Assembly (NCBI GenBank): GCA_937952455.1 | Contig: CALFYU010000743.1 | Coordinates: 1 to 9,876, forward strand | Origin: an uncultured Planctomycetaceae bacterium | GTDB taxonomy: Bacteria > Planctomycetota > Planctomycetia > Planctomycetales > Planctomycetaceae | DNA: 9,876 nt | Direction: 5' to 3' | Part shown: piece after piece, positions 6,613 through 9,876 of the stretch | Position numbering within the stretch: the first letter of the stretch is position 1 | Layout: every line of letters begins with the position of its first letter | Made by a program: the position numbers and the translations under genes | Notes under the pieces: model-generated | Told to the model about the DNA's origin: nothing | Seen by the model: only the letters and a program-made list of their open reading frames with translations | Database searches by the model: none

Positions 6613-7233
6613 TCACTTCATCGCGTTGTAGCTGGTGATGAGGTTACGGTAGGCAGGCAGGTGATTGGAGAACAACGTCCCCAGCCCTTCCATGTCATTA
6701 CGCCAGTCACGATGTAATTCACAAGCCATGCCGAACCAGCTCATCAATTGCGCACCGGCAGCCTCCATTCGTGACCAGGCGGCATCGCGAGTCGTCTGGT
6801 TGAAGGTACCCGATGCGTCGGTAATGACGAACACCTCATAACCTTCTTCAATGGCCGACAAGGCGGGAAAGGCGACACAGACCTCGGTGACGACGCCGGC
6901 GATAATGAGTTGTTGCTTGCCGGTGTTCTTCACAGCCTTGACGAAATCTTCGTTATCCCAGGCGTTAATCTGCCCCGGCCGAGCGATATAGGGGGCGTCG
7001 GGGAAGATTTCCTTGAGTTCGGGAACCAGTGGACCATTCGGGCCGGACTCAAAACTCGTCGTCAGAATCGTCGGCAGCCCAAAATACTTGGCTGCGTCAG
7101 CCATGGCCAAAACATTGTTCTTAAAGTCATCGGGCGAGAAATCCCCCACGATATTGCAGAGACCCGATTGATGGTCCACCAGCAAAACAGCAGCATCCGA
7201 TTTGTCGAGCCGGCGATAGTTGAAGTCAGACAT
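6613..7233 (-). CDS. ycaC: YcaC-like cysteine hydrolase (isochorismatase family)
   Basis: The product is 206 residues and, from memory, very like E. coli YcaC (208 residues) along its whole length, for example SFESGPNGPLVPELK, INAWDNEDFVKAVK, AGVVTEVCVAFPALSAIEEG and WFGMACELHRDWRND. The isochorismatase fold uses a Cys-Asp pair with a basic residue. Here Asp20 (LLVDHQ) and the nucleophile Cys119 (TEVCVAF) are present, and Arg85 (YIARPG) probably sits at the basic position. The natural substrate of YcaC is unknown, so 'isochorismatase' names the fold only. The start is ATG 7233 with GGAGA at 7239-7243, five bases away. A longer open frame to 7314 lacks support. Sampled lines of this gene are about 45-50% GC (6661-6720, 7081-7140), against about 68% at 7381-7440 in the next gene. 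Together with the strong likeness to enterobacterial YcaC, this hints at acquisition by transfer. Confidence 0.92.
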   Translation of the reverse strand: MSDFNYRRLDKSDAAVLLVDHQSGLCNIVGDFSPDDFKNNVLAMADAAKYFGLPTILTTSFESGPNGPLVPELKEIFPDAPYIARPGQINAWDNEDFVKAVKNTGKQQLIIAGVVTEVCVAFPALSAIEEGYEVFVITDASGTFNQTTRDAAWSRMEAAGAQLMSWFGMACELHRDWRNDMEGLGTLFSNHLPAYRNLITSYNAMK

Positions 7234-7280
7234 GGCGATCTCCAATGGATGACGTGTGCAAAGTGAAAACAACCCACAGC

Positions 7281-7296
7281 TCAGGTGGCCGCCTGA
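7281..7296. repeat. TCAGG palindrome upstream of ycaC
   Basis: TCAGGTGGCCGCCTGA is a near-perfect 16-bp palindrome with a single T/G pair. It shares TCAGG...CCTGA with the hairpin at 6591-6608, so the ycaC-like gene is flanked by two related palindromes. Confidence 0.4.
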
Positions 7297-7325
7297 CGTG
7301 TTGACGAGACACAAGGATTCACCCC

Positions 7326-7342
7326 GTCATGAACAGCATGAC
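7326..7342 (-). other. GTCATG hairpin at the desulfurase stop
   Basis: GTCATG (7326-7331) pairs with CATGAC (7337-7342) around a 5-nt loop. On the minus strand it begins on the base right after the TAG of the cysteine desulfurase gene. There is no T-run, so termination is only a possibility. Confidence 0.35.
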
Positions 7343-8512
7343 CTACAACACAACCGCCCGCAGCGCTTCCAGCGCCGCGTCGATATCCTCCGCCGTCGAG
7401 AACGGTCCCGGGCTGAGGCGGACGGTGCCGCCTCTTGCTTTCGTGCCGAGCGATTCGTGGATGCGGGGGGCGCAGTGTAGGCCCGCGCGGGTTTGGATGC
7501 CGAAGCTTTCGTCCAGGATCACGGACAAATCCTGCGGGTCGAATCCCTCCAGCGTGATGCTCACCACGGCGACGCGGTCTTGCGGGTCGGTCGGGCCGTA
7601 TTGCGTCAGGCCGGGGATCGCCGCCAGCCCCTCCAGCAGGCGGGCGGTCAATTCCTGTTCGTGCGCGCGAATCGACGCGATGCCCCGCTCGGCCAGATAA
7701 TCAAGCCCTGCCGCCAGCCCGACCAGTCCCGGCGCGTTGTGGTTGCCCGACTCGTATTTGTCCGGCAGACTCTCCGGCTGCCGGTCATCTTCACTGTGCG
7801 TCCCGGTCCCCCCCTGCCGCAGGCTCCGCAGCCGCTGCTCAACTCCCGGCCGCACATACAGCAACCCGGTCCCCAACGGCCCAAGCAACCCCTTGTGCCC
7901 CGCACAACACAGCACATCAACCGGCAACTGGGCCAGATTGATCGGCAGCTGCCCGGCCGACTGAGCAGCGTCGACGACGAACGTGGCACCGGCCTGCCGC
8001 GCGATCTCGCCGATATCGGCAATCGGCTGAATCGCGCCGGTGACGTTTGAGGCATGGTTCACGACGACGAGTTTTGTGTCGGGTCGCAGAGCGGCACGGA
8101 TAGCATCCGCAGAGACGCGGCCGGCGTCGTCGATGGGGACGTAGGTGACTTCAATACCCAACCGCTCCTGCAATTCCCGCAACGGCCGCAGCACGGAATT
8201 GTGTTCTAAGGCGGTCGTCACCACATGCGCACCGGCGTCGATCAGTCCATGCAGGGCGGTGTTCAGGCTGTCGGTGCAGTTGAACGTAAACGCAATCCGG
8301 TCCGGCGACTCCGCCCCCAGCAATTCCGCCGCCCGCATGCGGCAACGCTTGATGCTCCCTTGCAACGCCACCGCCTGATCAAACGCCCCCCGGCCAACGG
8401 CAACGCCGAGGTCACGATTGTAATGATCGACGGCATCGTAGACGGCGACCGGCTTAGGAAAACTGGTCGCAGCGTTATCGAGATAGATGCGGTGGGGAGG
8501 GTTGTTAGCCAC
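7343..8512 (-). CDS. Class V aminotransferase / cysteine desulfurase family protein
   Basis: This PLP enzyme probably removes sulfur from cysteine as an enzyme-bound persulfide for iron-sulfur, thiolation or molybdopterin chemistry. The product is 389 residues, normal for the family. It opens with IYLDNAATSFPKP and shows His104 (ALEHNS), Asn156 (NHASNVTG), Asp181 (VVDAAQSAGQ), the PLP lysine Lys207 (CAGHKGLLGPLGTG) and the catalytic cysteine Cys347 (RAGLHCAPRIHESLGT) followed by Arg365 (TVRLSPG). This pattern fits the SufS/CsdA-like group of short cysteine desulfurases rather than IscS. The only usable start is GTG 8512, since an in-frame TAA lies at 8516-8518. That GTG, and the next codon, lie inside a dispersed repeat copy with no ribosome binding site. 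The gene shares direction with moaA upstream and ycaC downstream. A sulfur supply role for MoaA-made cofactor is possible but not shown. Confidence 0.9.
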   Translation of the reverse strand: MANNPPHRIYLDNAATSFPKPVAVYDAVDHYNRDLGVAVGRGAFDQAVALQGSIKRCRMRAAELLGAESPDRIAFTFNCTDSLNTALHGLIDAGAHVVTTALEHNSVLRPLRELQERLGIEVTYVPIDDAGRVSADAIRAALRPDTKLVVVNHASNVTGAIQPIADIGEIARQAGATFVVDAAQSAGQLPINLAQLPVDVLCCAGHKGLLGPLGTGLLYVRPGVEQRLRSLRQGGTGTHSEDDRQPESLPDKYESGNHNAPGLVGLAAGLDYLAERGIASIRAHEQELTARLLEGLAAIPGLTQYGPTDPQDRVAVVSITLEGFDPQDLSVILDESFGIQTRAGLHCAPRIHESLGTKARGGTVRLSPGPFSTAEDIDAALEALRAVVL

Positions 8513-8536
8513 GGATTAACACGGATGTAGCACGGA
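8507..8536 (+). repeat. CACGGAT triple-unit repeat, copy A
   Basis: AGCCACGGATTAACACGGAT (8507-8526), then GTAG, then CACGGA (8531-8536). The unit holds three CACGGAT-like heptamers at 10- and 11-base steps. It overlaps the start of the cysteine desulfurase gene, which begins with the GTG found on its minus strand. Confidence 0.9.
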
Positions 8537-8548
8537 ATTATGGCTCGT

Positions 8549-8568
8549 TCCCAAGCTCCGGCTTGGGA
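8549..8568. repeat. TCCCAAGC hairpin element
   Basis: TCCCAAGC (8549-8556) pairs perfectly with GCTTGGGA (8561-8568) around TCCG. Elements of the form CGTTCCCAAGCTCC...GCTTGGGAACG are, as I recall, scattered in many genomes, so this is probably a REP-like copy. The right flank here has lost the GAACG symmetry. Confidence 0.6.
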
Positions 8569-8579
8569 TACGCACAATC

Positions 8580-8591
8580 GCGAAGCTTCGC
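8580..8591. repeat. GCGAAGCTTCGC palindrome
   Basis: A perfect 12-bp palindrome with no loop, lying 11 bases after the TCCCAAGC hairpin. It may be part of the same composite repeat element. Confidence 0.5.
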
Positions 8592-8666
8592 TTAGGTAAA
8601 AGTGACGGGTTGGAGGTAACGTTTGTCTTTTTGGGCTTTGGGGGTATCGATCGTCCTCGCTGGAAA

Positions 8667-8684
8667 GGTGCGTCGCGACGCACC
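8667..8684. repeat. 18-bp perfect palindrome GGTGCGTCG/CGACGCACC
   Basis: GGTGCGTCG (8667-8675) is followed at once by its reverse complement CGACGCACC (8676-8684), then CTACGG. The form resembles the GGGTGCGT/ACGCACCC dispersed elements seen in many bacterial genomes. It is unlikely to be a chance match. Confidence 0.65.
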
Positions 8685-8768
8685 CTACGGCGCGATGGAT
8701 ATCTTTTGGTCATGCGCGGCTCAGCAAAAGCCTCGCCCTCCCGGATGCGTTTGTGTCGGTGATTCTTT

Positions 8769-8798
8769 TCCGTGTTTCATCCGTGTTAATCCGTGGCT
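8769..8798 (-). repeat. CACGGAT triple-unit repeat, copy B
   Basis: Read on the minus strand this is AGCCACGGATTAACACGGAT (8798-8779), GAAA, then CACGGA (8774-8769). It lies four bases after the moaA stop and is inverted relative to copies A and C. Confidence 0.9.
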
Positions 8799-8802
8799 AC
8801 TT

Positions 8803-9798
8803 TTACCCACCAATCGAGTACATCGGACGTTCGGGTTGGATGAAGCGGGCGGTGTTGATTTCGTGGCCTTCTTTTTTGGCGGCGATCGAATCGCGGATGG
8901 CCTGGGCGATATCGTCGTCGCTGCCGCCGCCGCGGATGATCGATTTGACGTCGGTCTCTTCGAGGCTGAACAGGCAATTGCGGAGTTTGCCGTCGGCCGT
9001 CACGCGGAAGCGGTTACAGCTCATGCAAAATGGTTGGCTGACCGAAGCGATCAACCCGATGCGTCCGCCGCCGTCGGCAAATTCAAAATCGGTGGCTGGC
9101 GCTCCAGGGTCGCTTTGGCCGATGGGGTTCATCGGGCCGAATTCGCGTGACAGGATCTCAATGATTTCGTGCCCAAACAGAACCTTGTCGCGCTCCCAGG
9201 CGTTGTCGGCATCCAGCGGCATGAATTCGATAAAGCGAATCTCAACGCCGGTCCGTCGCGCGAACTCGCCGAGCGGAATGACTTCATCTTCCGTCAGTCC
9301 CCGCACGGCGACTGCATTGACCTTCACCGGGTGGAAGCCGACTTTCTGCGCGGCCTGGATGCCGGCGATGACTTTTTCGAACCCGTCGCGGCGGGTGATT
9401 TGCTTGAACTTATCGGCGCTCATGGCATCGAGGCTGACATTGATCCGCCGCATGCCGGCGTCGTAGAGATCCTGTGCCTGCTCGGCCAGCAGAATGCCGT
9501 TGGTGGTGATGCCGATGTCGTGAATTTCGGGTATGGCGGCGATCTTGGCAACCAGTTTGTACAGGTCACGTCTCACGAGCGGTTCGCCACCGGTGAGCCG
9601 CACCTTATTCACCCCCAGACGCACAGCCACACGAACGAGACGTTCGATCTCCTCAAATGTGAGCAGCAATTCGCGATCCATAAACTGCACGTTGTCCGCC
9701 GGCATACAGTAAAAGCAGCGGATATTACAGCGATCCGTCACACTGATCCGCAGATTCGTATGCACACGCCCAAAACTGTCGATAAGCTGCTCAGTCAT
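8803..9798 (-). CDS. moaA: GTP 3',8-cyclase (MoaA)
   Basis: MoaA is a radical SAM enzyme that, with MoaC, turns GTP into cyclic pyranopterin monophosphate, the first step of molybdenum cofactor synthesis. The product is 331 residues, normal for the family. The N-terminal iron-sulfur cluster motif is Cys24-x3-Cys28-x2-Cys31 (CNIRCFYC), followed by the SAM-binding LTGGEPLVRRDL. The second, substrate-binding cluster is Cys258-x2-Cys261-x13-Cys275 (FCMSCNRFRV...RNCLF). The C-terminal di-glycine (MYSIGG), needed for activity in characterised MoaA proteins, is present. The start is ATG 9798; no clear ribosome binding site is seen. No other mo- gene and no molybdenum-cofactor riboswitch is visible, though only 78 bases upstream are in the window. 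The gene is closely bracketed by inverted copies of the CACGGAT repeat. Confidence 0.97.
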   Translation of the reverse strand: MTEQLIDSFGRVHTNLRISVTDRCNIRCFYCMPADNVQFMDRELLLTFEEIERLVRVAVRLGVNKVRLTGGEPLVRRDLYKLVAKIAAIPEIHDIGITTNGILLAEQAQDLYDAGMRRINVSLDAMSADKFKQITRRDGFEKVIAGIQAAQKVGFHPVKVNAVAVRGLTEDEVIPLGEFARRTGVEIRFIEFMPLDADNAWERDKVLFGHEIIEILSREFGPMNPIGQSDPGAPATDFEFADGGGRIGLIASVSQPFCMSCNRFRVTADGKLRNCLFSLEETDVKSIIRGGGSDDDIAQAIRDSIAAKKEGHEINTARFIQPERPMYSIGG

Positions 9799-9824
9799 TT
9801 TTACAGTCGCTGGTCAAAAATCTT

Positions 9825-9854
9825 AGCCACGGATTAACACGGATCAAACACGGA
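9825..9854 (+). repeat. CACGGAT triple-unit repeat, copy C
   Basis: AGCCACGGATTAACACGGAT (9825-9844), CAAA, then CACGGA (9849-9854, followed by T). It lies 26 bases upstream of the moaA start. The 20-base core is identical in all three copies and only the 4-base spacer varies. Confidence 0.9.
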
Positions 9855-9876
9855 TGCGATACCGCCGTCCGCCACC

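Larger units (their letters stand above)
8513..8802. other. Repeat-packed intergenic region between moaA and desulfurase
   Basis: This 290-base gap holds no credible gene. It contains, in order, copy A of the CACGGAT repeat, a CCCAAGC hairpin (8549-8568), a GCGAAGCTTCGC palindrome (8580-8591), an 18-bp perfect palindrome (8667-8684), a stretch at about 8713-8745 that looks like another dispersed sequence (GCGCGGCTCAGC then AAAAGCCTCGCCCTCCC), and copy B of the repeat in inverted orientation. No promoter for the desulfurase gene was recognised. Confidence 0.7.

Noticed and set aside
7234..7314. Longer start for the ycaC-like gene (27 extra residues)
   Set aside because: The extension is not like YcaC and runs through a palindrome, while ATG 7233 has a good GGAGA site and matches the family N terminus.
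8623..9150. 175-codon plus-strand open frame through the repeat region
   Set aside because: It reads through palindromes and repeat copy B, then through moaA in antisense. It is not a gene.
9169..9837. 222-codon plus-strand open frame over moaA
   Set aside because: It is antisense to moaA, which has every expected cysteine and the C-terminal GG. No motif is visible in the antisense product.
8507..9854. CACGGAT repeats as a CRISPR array
   Set aside because: Spacing is 10-11 bases inside a copy and hundreds of bases between copies, orientations alternate, there are no uniform spacers and no cas genes.
8769..9854. moaA between inverted repeats as a transposon
   Set aside because: No transposase or target duplication is seen, and a third copy lies outside. 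It is kept only as a cassette hypothesis.
9799..9876. Molybdenum-cofactor riboswitch upstream of moaA
   Set aside because: Only 78 bases are available, and they are largely repeat copy C. No matching fold is visible.

Overview
The window reads as chromosomal DNA from a GC-rich bacterium, most likely a planctomycete (Planctomycetota). The evidence is the CGQMSGD variant around the catalytic cysteine of enzyme I, an RNase E/G gene directly upstream of a bL21 gene with no rpmA after it, a long secreted protein with calcium-loop motifs, and many short dispersed palindromes between genes. This placement is inference from remembered family features, not from a search.

Left part (1-4920, plus strand). 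The first ~116 bases hold what looks like the frame-broken tail of HPr (ptsH). It is followed by a complete ptsI (enzyme I of the phosphotransferase system) with every catalytic residue in place. A 767-base interval without a credible gene follows. It is unusually rich in stable hairpins and leads into rng (RNase E/G family endoribonuclease). Then come rplU (ribosomal protein bL21) and a clear rho-independent terminator at 4885-4919. The hairpin-rich interval may be a structured 5' leader of rng, by analogy with the autoregulatory rne leader of enterobacteria. This is the most interesting candidate element in the window.

Middle (5115-6590, plus). One gene encodes an exported protein of unknown function with a signal peptide and three DxNxDG-type loops. 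It ends against a perfect hairpin that separates it from the convergent gene cluster on the right.

Right part (6613-9798, all minus). In transcription order the genes are moaA (first step of molybdenum cofactor synthesis), a class V aminotransferase/cysteine desulfurase, and a ycaC-like cysteine hydrolase. Cofactor sulfur chemistry could link moaA and the desulfurase, but the 290-base gap between them is packed with palindromes and dispersed repeats. A repeat built from three CACGGAT-like units spaced about one helical turn apart occurs three times: on each side of moaA, and overlapping the GTG start of the desulfurase. No transposase, CRISPR array, tRNA or rRNA was found. The window looks like ordinary core and housekeeping genes with unusual intergenic DNA, rather than a defence or mobile island.
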